A stretch of DNA of 64,000 nt from Tetmemena sp. SeJ-2015 (GCA_027382625.1 JAJKFJ010021658.1:1-64000), one strand, 5' to 3'; positions 47,133 through 60,200 are shown, counted from the stretch's first letter. Notes: generated from the letters alone by a model not told the origin. A program made the numbers and translations.

Positions 47133-47816
47133 TCAGAGGAAGTTAGCAAAAAGAATATTTATAGCAGGTTCTCTATATTTTTGGATAGTTATAATGGAGA
47201 AACTCTTGGATCAGAATATAGAACAATTTTCCCCTCTTTGTTTATTAGAAACTTTGAAAAATTCCATGGGATTTACTTTGCATGTCCTTTATAAACTAAA
47301 AATAATTTAACCTTGCTCTGAGAGCTTGAAATCTGGACAATTCAACCTGATAAACTTGAAAACCTCTGAGGTGTTAGGACCGTTGACTTCACTCTTTTCC
47401 ATCAATAAAATTCTCCTTCATAGAAGTTTCTAACCAGGGATTTGATCTATTGACTTGTCCCAGGTTCTTAGGAGAAGAACTAGTTTGAAGGAAAAGCAAC
47501 TACTTCGAAGCCTTGTCCCTTATATTAGTTGTGCAATTTGACTAATGAGGTATATTAGTCCTCCGCAAAAGCTTAAATTATAAGCATTGTAAATAAAATA
47601 ACTAAAGCTCATTTTGAAGCTACGTTGACTATCAAGGCGCATTAATTACAACTTTAAATTTAATTTTCATTTCTTTCCTTGAAGGAGATCTCCTAGTCGT
47701 GAAATCTAATTTCCATCTATGTCCACTGCTGGAACATCAAATACTGATTCATACTGACAATCTAGACCTTAGTCGATACTCCGTTTATATAGAAACGTCG
47801 AAACACAGCAACCCAT
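47133..47816 (-). CDS. Selenocysteine-containing glutathione peroxidase, putatively membrane-anchored
   Basis: Start at 47816: MGCCVSTF, a plausible N-myristoylation/palmitoylation signal. The GPX fold follows: VPAVDIDGNQISRLGDLLQG, then ALIVNVASK-U-AL, where U is an in-frame TGA exactly at the family's Sec/Cys position. The rest of the catalytic tetrad is intact: Q in FPSNQF, and W and N in IPWNFSKF. The end is TGA at 47133, after PLQLSKNIENLL. A 28-bp IES with pointer AATG (47640/47668, plus strand CATT) joins GKKCALIVNVASK. A GT-AG intron of about 42 nt follows the Sec codon, and one of 25 nt precedes HAKQIPWNF. One base is missing near EFPLMEKSEVNG. A SECIS-like hairpin lies downstream. 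It reduces peroxides with glutathione or thioredoxin; likely phospholipid-hydroperoxide type (no oligomerisation loop). Confidence 0.85.
47640..47667. other. 28-bp IES in selenoprotein GPX, pointer AATG (CATT)
   Basis: CATT (plus strand) at 47640-47643 and 47668-47671. Removal joins LQGKKCALIVNVASK in frame, aligning with the neighbouring paralogue's [14 protein letters not shown]. The insert has no GT-AG ends. Confidence 0.75.
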
Positions 47817-48001
47817 TATATTCTTTATTATCCTTTAATCTAACGCTAATCAAATGAACCAAGCAATACATTTATCTACTACCTAATATTAAGAACTCTC
47901 TTTTGTTATACCACCAGAATAAGATTTGCTCAAAATATACGATTGATTAAAAGATAAACTCATTAATATCTAGAAATTAGGGAAATCAAGATTCTCTTTT
48001 T

Positions 48002-48668
48002 TCAAAGTTCCAGAAATTTCCTAATGCGTTATTCTAGCTTGATCACATCATCTGACTCAAGAAGCAATACATCTTGAGGGTGTCCTGTCTTATCTACAAG
48101 GAATTTAAAATTGTGAAGTAGAAATGTAGCATCAATTGAATTTAGCAAAGTTTCCTGGGATGTCTTAAATTTTAAAATCTGAGAGCTGAGTGTTTTTGTT
48201 GTGAACATGATGCACCATGCTTGGGGTCTTGGCCTTCAGGAATTTAAAAACTTCATGCGCCTCTTCTCCATTGACCTTGCATTTTGAAAAAAGTGGGAAG
48301 CGAATCTAGAAATTCTCAGCCACTTAAACCCTTAAAAATTGCAATATTGCGAGTGAATGAACACTTATGGTTATTCCTTGATCTCGTGGTCACTTAATGG
48401 TTCCTATTTGTTAAACTAGTTGCAAGGGAAGCCTAGTATTTCAAGTCCCTGACTCTCATACTTATCATACAGATAATTGAGGCCCTCGAAATTTTGCTCT
48501 GCCAACTTTGCTTAAGAGGCTGTATTTACTACTAAGATACATTTCTTTCCCACAAGGATGTCCCCAAGCTTATTTTTAATTTAATAAGATAATTATTAGC
48601 TTATTAATGACGCCTCCGTCTATGTCCACCGCCCCTATCTAAAATAAGGATTCAAATTAAGTTGCCAT
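48002..48668 (-). CDS. Glutathione-peroxidase-like protein lacking the catalytic residue
   Basis: A paralogue of the adjacent selenoprotein, in tandem on the minus strand (186 bp apart). From the start at 48668 ([19 protein letters not shown]) it reads [86 protein letters not shown] and a short end at TGA 48002. The peroxidatic Sec/Cys position is alanine (GCA), and the tryptophan of the WNF motif is glycine, although Gln and Asn remain. It therefore should not work as a normal peroxidase. Three IESs restore it: pointers AATAAGCT, TAAGTG and TAAATTC. Its frame is otherwise intact, so it is either a non-catalytic protein under constraint or a recent loss. Confidence 0.82.
48101..48137. other. 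37-bp IES in GPX paralogue, 7-bp pointer TAAATTC
   Basis: GAATTTA (plus strand) at 48101-48107 and 48138-48144. Removal joins [18 protein letters not shown], matching the paralogue's IPWNFSKFLINKEG. No GT-AG ends. Confidence 0.82.
48321..48361. other. 41-bp IES in GPX paralogue, 6-bp pointer TAAGTG
   Basis: CACTTA (plus strand) at 48321-48326 and 48362-48367. Removal joins EIKEQPQVAENFQIRFPLF in frame. A GT-AG reading of the same gap gives the wrong frame. Confidence 0.8.
48567..48597. other. 31-bp IES in GPX paralogue, 8-bp pointer AATAAGCT
   Basis: AGCTTATT (plus strand) at 48567-48574 and 48598-48605. Removal joins [19 protein letters not shown], matching the paralogue's DIDGNQISRLGDLLQGKKC residue for residue. 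No GT-AG ends. Confidence 0.85.
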
Positions 48669-49031
48669 CTAATTAATTCAATGATCGATTAAACAAATAA
48701 TAATATCCAATCTAGATGCTTGAATCTAATATTCATACAATCAATTCCACTTTGATAGTATATAAAAATTAATAACTTTACCTAAGAATTAAATTATTAT
48801 TTTATATTCATATTTTTATTCAAGATTTATTCCATTTGATTCGATTTAGAATAATAGAAGGAAAAATAATTTCTCTAAATGCTTTGTTTTTAATAGATTT
48901 ATTTTCCTATATGATTACTATTCCTTTTTCATGAAACTTTACACAATATTGTATTGTAGATTTGAATCTTAAAATAAAATAAATGAAAATTGAAATAAAC
49001 CTACGCTCTGAATAAAAACTTTAAGAGCATT
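48669..49031. other. Intergenic DNA between GPX paralogue and hybrid kinase 2
   Basis: About 360 bp of AT-rich DNA upstream of the GPX paralogue start and downstream of the kinase stop. Nothing recognisable; it probably contains the GPX promoter. Confidence 0.4.
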
Positions 49032-52000
49032 TCATTCTTCTGAGTCGCTTTTATAATGGAAATATTTGTCAATAACTTTCTTCAAAGTCAATTAGTCAAC
49101 TGGCTTGTGCATTACTTTAAAATAAAAAGCTTCCGTCATTCCCACGTCATAGCAACTATTGATATTATAAGTTCAGCTCCGATTTTCAAAAATTTGACAA
49201 TTACTTTCTGTAAAGCCTGGACGAACGAGAACGAACCTGCGGTCTTCTATTATAAAATTAGTACTGTAAAGCAATCTTTTCCAACCAACCCTAACTAATA
49301 CTTTCAGCCCCTCATGATGACTATAATTATAGAGGGAGTTCTATAAAAGAGTAAAAAATTGCTACTTGCTGAAATAACTGTTTTTCTAGGCAGGAATGAA
49401 AATTCGGGGCTGAACTGATAATATTATCCTCATTGACAAATGCAGTGACTGCAATCACATGCAAAGTAGGCGAAGTCCTAGCTTGTTACGAGCAATTCTA
49501 GCTGCTCCTAACACTCAAGTCATCGTTGCCATAATCATATTAACCAGAGGGGTATCTCTCGTTAAACATCTCAATTATATTTCTTGTGGCTTCATACCCA
49601 TCCATCACTGGCATTTGCAAGTCCATCAGCACCAGTCTATAGCAGTAAGCTCTGGGCAGATTCCTTTAGTAGCTGCAACAAATCTTTCTCTCAAGGCTCT
49701 GTCTGTATAAATTCACTGCCTGTAAACCATTGTATGCCTTGTCCACTTTAAGTCCATAGATCTCACTTAAGATAAGCTCAAGCGGAATAAATATGTAAAG
49801 AATCAAATTGAAGGCGCTGTCATCTACTATCAAAATCTCTGCGCCAGTTTAGTTATTGCAAGTTGAGCATTGTTTAAGACCTTAGGGGGAAAAATTTTAG
49901 GATATCAAGGAGTTCAGCTTCATAAAATTAAATTTCAAACAAAGATCCTATCTATTTGAGACAGAGGAGTCCAAATCAGAGTTTCCCTCTGTATTAAATT
50001 TACCAGACAGTTATTGTGAAATAAGAGTAAATGTAAATTAAACTCTATTATTAGTGTTAAATAGAGCAAATAATTCATCATAAATCACATTTAATTAAAG
50101 TAATTTATAGTGCATGAAAGTTAATTAGTTCATGTTCTCCGAATCCTCTATTTTAACTTCAACTTTCTCGGGTTCTTCAGGAGGGGTTTATCTCTCTATA
50201 ATAAATAATAATGCTAGCAGGAACATTTTTATTTGGCCTCACTTTATTGATAAACTACTCAATTTTGTCATTATCAATATCTTAGTGAGATCTAATTACT
50301 TTGCTATCTTCGGCAATTGTCTGTTCATTTAAAGAGAGATACAGATTATTGGTTCCGCTCTCTCCTATCGTTTTCAAATTGAGTTTTTCTGATTACGATT
50401 TTGACTAAGATTAAGAATTAGAGATAGACTAAGATGGGATATTTAAATCTGCTTGCTCTTTAAATTGAGATTTTTTGCGGGCCTCTGCTTTGACATTGAA
50501 TCTTTGTTTTTCAACTAATGGATTAAAGTTCTTGATTGAAAATAGACTATCTACAAATTAAGCTTATGGAATAATTGAGCCGTTTTGATTTAAGGTATTG
50601 TTACTTTGATTTCTATTGACTCCATTAAATTAAAGCTTCTCTTTAGAGAGAGATTAGAACTCTTAGCTATATTCGTCATTCTGAGGCAATACAGTCAAAT
50701 CAAATGGGTTCATGGAGCTGGGCTTCATTTAGAAAAATAGTATTCAAATATTTTAATAATTAATCAATAGTATTTATGATTTGTAAATAAAGTAATTAAA
50801 AATTTAAAGTTCATTAGAGTCAAGGTTTGGCTCTAAATATTATTCAAATTTTGGGGAAAAACTTAGTCTGAGTAGTTATTTTTGCTTTATTCTTCATTTT
50901 CTTCCTAGAAAAATGTCAAGTTGATTTAAAAAAAAAAAGAAAATAGATTCGATTAAGTAGGATTCCTTCATTTAATAAAATCATTTGGCTCGTCTGAGCT
51001 TTGGTTTATGCTCTATTTTTGAAAACTTTTTCTTTCTAGGCTATTGGAGGAAAGCATTTCAAGTTGGATAGTTTCTTCTAGTTGAAAACTCTTTAAGCTC
51101 TATTCATTTCATCTTTTTAGAGAAAAAAATTATAATTATAACTACAATCGTCATCTTTAAACTGACTACCATTTATTTAGTGAAGCAGGGTGTGTTAAAA
51201 AACATAGAGCCTGATTCTCGGTTTACCTGAGTGCCCTAGTAGCAGCCGAGATTCTTAGAAGACTTTCTCTGCTTGGAACTTTGAATCTTCTTTGAATTAT
51301 CCTTAGTTTGGAAAGTGTACCTCTAATCAAAGCCTTCCCTCTTCTTGGAACTCAAATATAGTTAATGAGAAAAATCACACTCACTCTGAGTCTCTTGCTT
51401 GATTATAAAACTAATATTTTAGACGCTCAGTTGTAATCTATTTACGCTATTCATAGCAAAGTCTTCACTTTGATCTAGTATTCAGCATTTCCATACTTTG
51501 ATTTTCAGACATCTATGTGGTAAGCTGAGTTTTAAATTAAAATTTGTGAAAGTTTTAAAAAGTCTCAACAAAATTTAAAAAAAATATGAAGTAATCTAAT
51601 GAATATTTGCAAGATATTAAATTTAAAATTATACATTTCAATAATTTTATAAGAGTATTCAGATTGAATCATATGAGATGAGTTTGGAACAAGTAAGCTG
51701 TAGTCAGAGTTTGCCTATAAAATAATTCATAAATTGTTAAAATATTTCCTGTTTGAAGGGGTCCTTGTCTATTTAAGTATTTGACTTGTTGATATTTTCT
51801 CTTTTTGTATTATCTTGAGCATCTTCTCCGAAGCCTTCAAGACCTTCAAAACAGCCAGTTCTATACTAAGCTTGACTCATGCCCATATTGCGACTCTAAT
51901 TTTCCCTATTTATGTGAAAAAGTCTTTTTTCTTCTTTGGTTTACTCAGCTCCCTAATTATTAAAAGTTGATTTTTTATTTTTATTTCTGAAAAGACTCAC

Positions 52001-54230
52001 GCTCCGCTCTCTTTCATTCTATTTAATAAATTATATATTCATAAAGGTTTAGATGGGTTAAATAAGCTTTTTAATGCCTTTCAATGAATTAACATTCAAA
52101 TATATAATTACTGAAGTCTTAAGAATCGCTATCTCTTAGTTTAAAACTAGTTTTCACAAATTTTAAATATTAATTTCAGAAAAAGTTAAATTCAGAAGCA
52201 TTAGAAAAGTTTATTATAAAGCTCTCTTTAGTCAAATTAGATATTGCTGCTTCCTCCTTATGAGCTAAACTTATTAAGGTTTCCAAGCAGCATACTCTTT
52301 ATACTGGTGAAAGAAGATGGAAGGGACCCTTTATCGCCATCTTGGGCATGCTGATAAGTGCTCCCCCATTTCCCTCCATTTTTTTAAGTCTCATCTTCTT
52401 ACCCATTGAAAACTCAAATAATTCAAATCACTTCATACAAAAGATAAACTTGAGAAAGTGAGTCCATTTAAAGTTTGGAGAAAGTTGAAAGCTTTTTGTT
52501 ATCCTTTAGAATAAAGCTCTGACTCAAAAATATAATAACAACTCTTTCCAAGTTACTCTTGCACTGACTTGTTGTTCATCATAACATTATAAGCTGAAGA
52601 TGAGTTCTAATTTAATAAAAAAGCTCAAAATTTCTTTTTATCTCATTTTATTGAGCAATTTCAAAAAATAAAATCAGTAATCTTTCATTTTTCTTGGATT
52701 AATTCAAATTATTTTTTAAAAATTTTATTTCAAAAACTATACAATTTTAATGGCATTTCATAAAAAAATAGAATTTCCTATTATATTTTTAAATTGCTTA
52801 CCTCGATTTCAATGTATATATATAGTTCTAGGGAGATTATTTGAAATTGCTACTACCCTTTTCCATTAATCTTATTTAAAGCATGCTTTGGAAATCAGTT
52901 TCTCCTCCGAAAATTCTTCTTTAAAAAAAATTAATTTGGCCAGTCCTTATTATAGGAGAGATATCCATGGCTGAGATGACTGATATTCCAGACCTGTAGG
53001 AGTCCTATTATTTATAAACCATCTGAAATGGCCCCTATTTTTAAGTTACTACACCTTTTAAGTTAAAATTTATTATTCCTTTTTGAGTTTCTTGATTGTT
53101 AAAGCTGCTTATCTTAATTGAAGTATTATCTTTTATACTCTTGAAGCTTGAATCGAAGCGGTGAGTTGTGTCAGCTATTCCAAACTAAATTTTGGTGATT
53201 GAGTTTTGAGTTAAACTATTTTTAGGGGTGGTGGAAATGAATTTGCTTTTCAAATTTTTAGCATCTAGAAATTTATCCTCTTTATTTAATTCATTCATTT
53301 TAAAACGATATAAAAATTATACTCAAAAATTTAATTTATCTTGTTTTTTTCTTCTCACAAATTCATATGTCAACATAATGAACAATTGCTATATTTCGTT
53401 TTCAAGCTTATATTTGTTTTTTTGTACAAAAGAGTGATAAATTTTAATTTTATAATTTAGAAAATAAATGAAAGAAATAATTGCATTTAATTATCATTAC
53501 TAAATTTTAATATCTTGTTTGACTTTAATCTTGAAGGTTACCTATGTTCCAACGCCAATTTCTGAGTCTATAGTCATAGAGCCCTCAAGAGCTTCAATTA
53601 AATCATGACTCATGCTAATCCCTAGTCCAATCCCTGAAGTTCCTATCAACCCACTCTCTGCCTATGCATTTTAGAATAGCTAAAAGAGACAAGTCTTTGT
53701 TGAGTCAAATAAAAATAGATTCCTTAATTCCTTCCCCAGTGTCTAAAATCTTTGTTATTAAGTAACTACATTTTTCGCAAGTTTCACTCTTATATAAATA
53801 TACATTTCTAAGTTATGCATCTATTTATAAATGGTATAAAAATATATTTGATGAAACTCTTCTCTTGATTAAGTAAAATATCTTCTTCGCTGTATTCTAA
53901 TTGGATTTTGACCTCTCCTCTTTGAGTAAACTTAACTGCGTTTGCCACAAAATTGATAATGATTTGCTCGTATCGATCCCAGTCGGCATAGAGAAGCTTG
54001 GAGATTTCTTTACAGCCTCTAACTTCAAAGTCTTATATATTCAATTGCACATTTTTGTCCCGAATTTGCATCTTAAAGAGGTCAGCAACTCTCGCAACAG
54101 CATCTCACGGTTTCATAAGCACTAGCTTGCTAATGAACTTCCCTTGCTTAAATTGTTGAATGTCGATTAAAAATTTTTCTACTCAAAAGGAAAACAAATG
54201 GAAAATCTTGTATCAAAGAATAAATTCAAA
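49032..54230 (-). CDS. Hybrid histidine kinase 2, N-terminally incomplete (HATPase + receiver)
   Basis: The coding sequence picks up abruptly at about 54230 in the linker before the ATPase domain (IDIQQFKQGKFISKLVLMKP). N box: ADWDRYEQIIINFVANAVKF. G2 box: GTSGIGLGISMSHDLIEALE. A long Ser/Asn/Gln-rich linker (about 53.4-50.1 kb) follows. The receiver domain has EILIVDDSAFNLI (acidic pocket), VLMDLQMPVMDGYEA (phospho-accepting Asp), VIAVTAFVNED (Thr) and HKPVDQLTLKKV (Lys), then TGA at 49032. No sensor, dimerisation helix or phospho-His box precedes the ATPase; only about 40 bp separate it from the stop of kinase 1. A 15-bp insert (LYIFI) at the start of the receiver is removable with pointer ATT. 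Either truncated or scrambled. Confidence 0.75.
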
Positions 54231-54268
54231 ACTTCATAGTAGAAGAACTGGAAAATTGTAAAAAAATA

Positions 54269-57200
54269 TCAAGCTGCATATTATATGACTGCCTCTCTTA
54301 TTTATTCGAAGTTTACGGGTTTGTTTAGAACCTGCTTCATTCCTTTATTAATTAACATAAATATGCTTTATCCTAAAGCTAGGCATCTTTTAATATACTC
54401 TTCTCCATCGAAAGCAGTAACTGCCACTATCGATAATTCGGAGCCGTTATTGTAAAAAATTATATTGTAGTATCCAGATGGATTTTCAGATCTGTAAACT
54501 TCTAGAATCCTCTGGGTTGATTAAAATCCATCCATTATTGGCATATTCAAATCCATGAAGATGAGTTTGTATTTTTTATCACAGCACTTCATAGCAAATT
54601 TCTGTTCCACCATTTATAGAGCTTCCAAACCGTTGTAAGCTTTGTCGCATTTGTGACCCAAGACTTCGTTTAAGGTAATTTAAGAAGAAAATACATTTCA
54701 TTATTTTTTAAATCATTTCCAAGGGAATAAGATTGAAAGCGCTGTCATCTACAATCAAAATATCAGCTTCGCAGTCACAAACAACCTCATTATCAATCTC
54801 TTGTCTGAGAGCATATTCAAATTCTTCCTCCATTTAGAATTTTCCAGAAGGCAAGTTATATTTGTTGGTTGAGAAACCTCTGCTGATCAAAAGCTGTAGG
54901 TCATCTAAATATATATAGCTTATCTGGGTTGTTAATGTTGCGCATGCTAGTTGGCTCTACTTCTCTAGACTTGTGCATTTAGCTTTAGCTTGAAGACTTT
55001 TTTCTTCTTCTCTTTGAGCGAGCCCCAGTTGTCCCATCAGACTCCTCATCCTGCTCTAAGATTGGCTTTCTTAGGGTCAATTTACTTTAATTAGAAGTTA
55101 ACACAAATACTTTGCCTTCCAATATAAAAGATATAACATCGAGGCTCCTATAAGATGATTGTATGTTATCGTTGACTAGATAATTCTTGAATTCCTCCTT
55201 GTCTAATTCTTTTTAATTTTCAGGGAACCCCTTTAATAAAATTTTGGGGGGGGGATAAAAAAAATTTTTTAAAAAATTTACCAAAATTTTTAAATGGGGG
55301 TTTTTAAGATTATTTAAGGGTTTTTCTTTTAGTTTTTGGAAAAAATTTAAAATCTTTTATATAAAAAAATTTTTTAAAAACCCCTTTTTTTCCCAAAAGT
55401 TTTAAGTTTTAAAAATTTTCCCTTTTGGGAAAAGGGAATCTTAAGAAGGTAAATTTTTAATTTTTTAAATTTTTTTTTAAAAATTAAATATTTTTTTTTG
55501 GAAAAATTTAAAATTTTCATATAAAGATATAAATAAAGGATTTGTGATATTCCTCCTCTTATCCATATTATTCTCTGTGGAAATCACGATTTTCTGCCTA
55601 ATTATTTATAATCGTGATGTTGAGATTGATTTTTTTTTTAATGTTTTGCTCGTTTATTGAGCTATTTCCCTAATTTTTTTAAATTTTTAAAAAAAGGGAC
55701 AATTTTTTTTAATTTTTTAAGAATAAGGGTTTGGGAAACCCAACCCAAAAAAATTTTTTTTTCAAATAAAAAAAATCTTACATTAAAATCTAAATTTTAT
55801 AGGTTTTTTTTTAAAACGATTTATTTTATTCATTTGCCATTCCCAAATTTCTTAAGCAAACAAATTAGAATTTAAACTCGTTTTTTCAAAATTTTGGTTT
55901 TTTTAAATTTAACCCAAATTTTAATTTTTATTAAAATTTTTTTTTCCCCAAAAAAAAACGCTCAAAATTTAAGTTAATGAAAAATTTTTTTTTGAAATTA
56001 ATTTTTTAAAAAATTCTTCAAATTTTTTTAAAAGCAAAATAAAATTTTCAAATTTATTTTTTAAAAAATTAATTTTACATAAATAAACAAAGATCATTAA
56101 AATACTAAAACATAGAAGGCAAAAATTTTTTGACTAAAATCTTAATTATTTTACGATAGTAAAATATTATAAGTTTGAGAAGTTCTGGTAGGATATTTAG
56201 GAAGTGGTATTTTTTAATTGCTTTCTATTTGCGAAGTTTACTTGGTTCAGATTTTTGTTAACTTCTCTAGCATACTTATTTTCCAAATAAGAACGGTGCA
56301 TCAAATTAAAAATTTAAATATAACTAAAAGAAAAAAGACGATTTGCTCTTATATAAAATTTTATAATCATTCTTTTTCCACCATTTTGATTAGGCTTTTA
56401 TTCTTGCCTACTAATTTAATGATTGTTGTTCTGATTTAATTTTTAAAGAAGCGCTCTGCCTGTAACTGATTTATCTAAATATGATCTCTCGCTCGCCATC
56501 TCGGAAACATCTCCTCCCCCAAAAGAGTCATTAACTGTCCCTTTTCTCCCTATTTATTTGCTCTAGAAACATTTAACAAATAGAATGATTCACTTGGATT
56601 GCTAAAAAATGTAATGACTTATAATTTCTATCTTGAGACTTTTGATTTTTCACATCACTGAACTTAGAGAGGTTTCTTTTAAATATTCTTTTAAAATTGT
56701 TGGTTTTCTACTCCTACCTGCTATTATTCAAAAGCATTTTATTAAGTTTTTATTGCTAATGATATTTATAACAAAGCAAATTTCTTATATATTTTAAGAT
56801 TTATATATTTTTTTCTCTCCATATATGATTGCTTGGGCCAATAATTTATCTTAAGAAAGTGAATAATTTATCACCAGATAATCTATTTAAAACTAAGGAA
56901 TTTTAGATAAGTTTGAGGAATAAATAGAATCATTCTAACATCATAATGCTTTTTTAAATTTTGACAAATTTGTGACTATATTTTTTTAACAAATTAATTG
57001 AAAATTCTTTATAATTATCTACCTAGATAATATTTTAGAGGCTGATTGTGCCCGAGCTTAAAACTTGAATTTTTCTAGTGATGTCAGAATTGAGTCTCTG
57101 ACTGTCAAGTGGTATCTGATTTACACTATCAGGAGAAAGAATTCTATTTAACTCTCTAATTTAGCTCCTCATCTATTTAGATGAACTATTTGGACTCTCT

Positions 57201-60200
57201 TACTTAAAAAACTTGGCCTGTTTATTGCGCTACTTATTTCTAAAAATTGAAGATAACTCAGCTCCTTCGCTTTCGTCATCATTTGATTTAACTGCATCTT
57301 TAAAAAAGTTAAAAATGTTCTTGCTTGCTCTTCAATTCGATTAGTTCTTTAAAATAAATTTATAAATACGATTTGATTGAGTCTCTAACTTCTAGAATGT
57401 AGTAGCATACGATGACTGCTACCTTTTTATAGAAATTTGGGAAAATTTTTTTTGGCCCTTTTTTAAGTTCTCTTTTCCCGGGGTTTTTCAAATTTTTTAA
57501 AATTTAAAAATTTTGGCAATAAATTTGTTTAATTTGTTTTTGGGGGAGGGCTAAATTAAATTTTTAACATTTTTAATTAATTAAATATTTAAAAAAATTA
57601 CTTGCGAAATAAGCCTTTTTTTATTTTTGGCCCTTTAATTGATAATCGATGACTTTCTTAACCCTATTTAGAAAGGACGTCTATATCACATAAATATGCT
57701 TTAAAATTAAAATTATTAATATCCGATTAAGCATTTTTAAAGTGCCAATAGTTTAAATATTTTGGAGGAAAACGGAGGTTTACCTATTTGATTATTGTAC
57801 TAAATATAATGAAATACAACTTTCATTTTTCGTTTTAAACTAATTAGATGCTTATAAAAGTGCAATTATTTATTTTCTCATTTAATTGATTATTGAATGA
57901 AAATTGCTTATAATTAAAGAATTAAAATTGCTGAGTAATTCATCGAGAATTTAACCTGACTATCTCATCGAGGATTTAAAGGTATTACTAAAAATATATC
58001 CCTTTATTTTAAGTTTATAAATTATTTTGTATAAATATTTGAGTTAGCTAACTTATAAATTTGATCCTTTTGAGGGAGTTAATCCACTTGGTTCTTTACT
58101 TTTAAAGAATCCAAAGTTATATTTTGGAAAACAAAATTACTGCTCTGCTTATTTGTCTGGTGAATCCCAGAGCCCAATTGCTATTTACTATGTGAATTAC
58201 AAATCTCTTTTCATTTATTCTATGATAAAATGCACTTTTTATTTATAGAAACTAAGATAATGCCAAATTTAATAAAAATATTTTGAATCTCAGTAGAGAC
58301 TGGTATCTAGAAGATGACTTGAGTCCCTTTATTCTACTCCGAGTCTATACTTATTTTACCACCCAGAGCCTCTACTAGGGTTTTGCTCATACTTAAACAT
58401 AGCCCTATTCCAGAAGTGCCAAGCATACCTGATTAGGACTGTTATTGATTGTTAAAACTTTAGAAAAGCGACATTTTAGTGCTCTCAAAATAAAAAATTT
58501 TAAATGATAACTCACTCATGCCGACTCCCGTGTCTATAACCTTAGTGACTAAATATCCACACTTTCTGCAAGAGTTTTCATACTAGGCCTTTTTTATCTC
58601 TTAGGATTCTTGGTCCTCCTAGCGCTTTTACGCAAAATAATCTAGCTCAATTTATTTTTAGATATAAGAAATATTTCTTAGATTAAATTCTGATTTCCCC
58701 TTGCGGAGTAAACTTGACTGCATTTTGAACCAAGTTAATGAGTATTTGTTAATATCTGTCCCAGTCCCCAAACAGAGAGCTAGGCATCCCCTATTATTCC
58801 AAAACTGTGAATTTTACTTCATACTATTTCTTCAGTTAAACTTGAAAAATGCCACTTATCTATACAGCACTCTCAAGTGGCTTCATCTGGCTATCAATAT
58901 AAAAACGCTTCATTTTAAGCTAAGCTTCGGAACAAAGTTGCTCTATTTGAATTGTTGAATGTCGATTTAACTTTTGACCATGTACTGCATCATCTTTGCA
59001 ACAACAAAATTAACTTTTAAAAATAGTTTGCCTGAGATTTTATCATTTAGAAGAACATCACCCAGTCAAAAATGTAATCAAGTAAATTATTCTTTAAAGT
59101 CCTAGACAAGTTTTTGATATAATTTTGGCCCTCCATATTACTGCTCTGCTAAATTAGATAAGCTGAGTATTGAGTTAAGTGGATTCATCAGTTCATGGGA
59201 AATCGTGGCTGTTAGCATTTCTTAGTATCTGCTATACTTAAACAAATGCATTATTCTCATATATGCTGATATTCTTATCTTTTTCGCTATTGAGGAGCTG
59301 CGAAATGTTTTTAATGATAATTAGGACGCTGTCCTGATTTGTGAAGTTAGCCCTAAAGAGTTCTACCTCTATTGCTTCTGGCTCCCTTTCAAAGATGACG
59401 CTCTCTTCTTGAGATGAATATTTAGTATCTATCAAGAAATACTGCAATATATTTTTCCAAATTTAATATGCTTTATTACTGTCTTTAGAGATTTTCAGAA
59501 AGAAAAGTCTGCACTACCTGAGCCAAACTCATATTCTCCTGTGAATTAATATGCCTACTATCGCCCACTTTGTAGGGGTTGAACACTTTTGAATGCATGT
59601 ACTCATTAGCCTTGCTGCATCTGCGGCTCATTTTTCTTATTCCATCATGCGGACTGCGCTCGAGTGGGCTGCTGTCTTCGTTCAAGTTTAATTAATTAAA
59701 GTTGTTCACTTAGTCAATCTCAAAAAACTTGGAAAGCTCCTCGTTGATAAAGTAGACATTATCTACTTTGGTTTCAGATGTGACCAAGATGCCTTATGAG
59801 AAGGAGTTTAGAATTCCCTCGAAGGAGGATTTTAGAGAGCGCAGAACTTTCTTTTGAAGGAAGGTTCGCTTCTGCCCCTGAGTTATATCGAAACATATTA
59901 TACTAAAGCATGCTGTCCCTGCCATACCCCACAAAATCGTGCATATTTTCGTTTCTAAAAATTTATAAATGCATTTTAATCGTGATTATCGTAAGACCAA
60001 TCTCGTTCAGCCAATATGGATACTTAATAAAAAATATATTCACTCCTCGGATCCGTCTAAAAAAACTATAAATTGTGTCTAACTTCTTCTATTTGTGAAT
60101 GGACATTAAGTTTATTAAATTATAAATTGATTAAGATCAATGACACGGTATTTGAAAATGTGAAGGCTGCCAACGATGAGAGGCAATCTATTGCAGTTTT

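Noticed and set aside
47150..47240. IES with pointer AAGG in the selenoprotein GPX
   Set aside because: The same 25-nt gap has GT-AG ends and splices in frame, so it is treated as an intron.
47082..47294. Plus-strand 70-residue frame
   Set aside because: It is the shadow of the 3' end of the minus-strand selenoprotein GPX gene.
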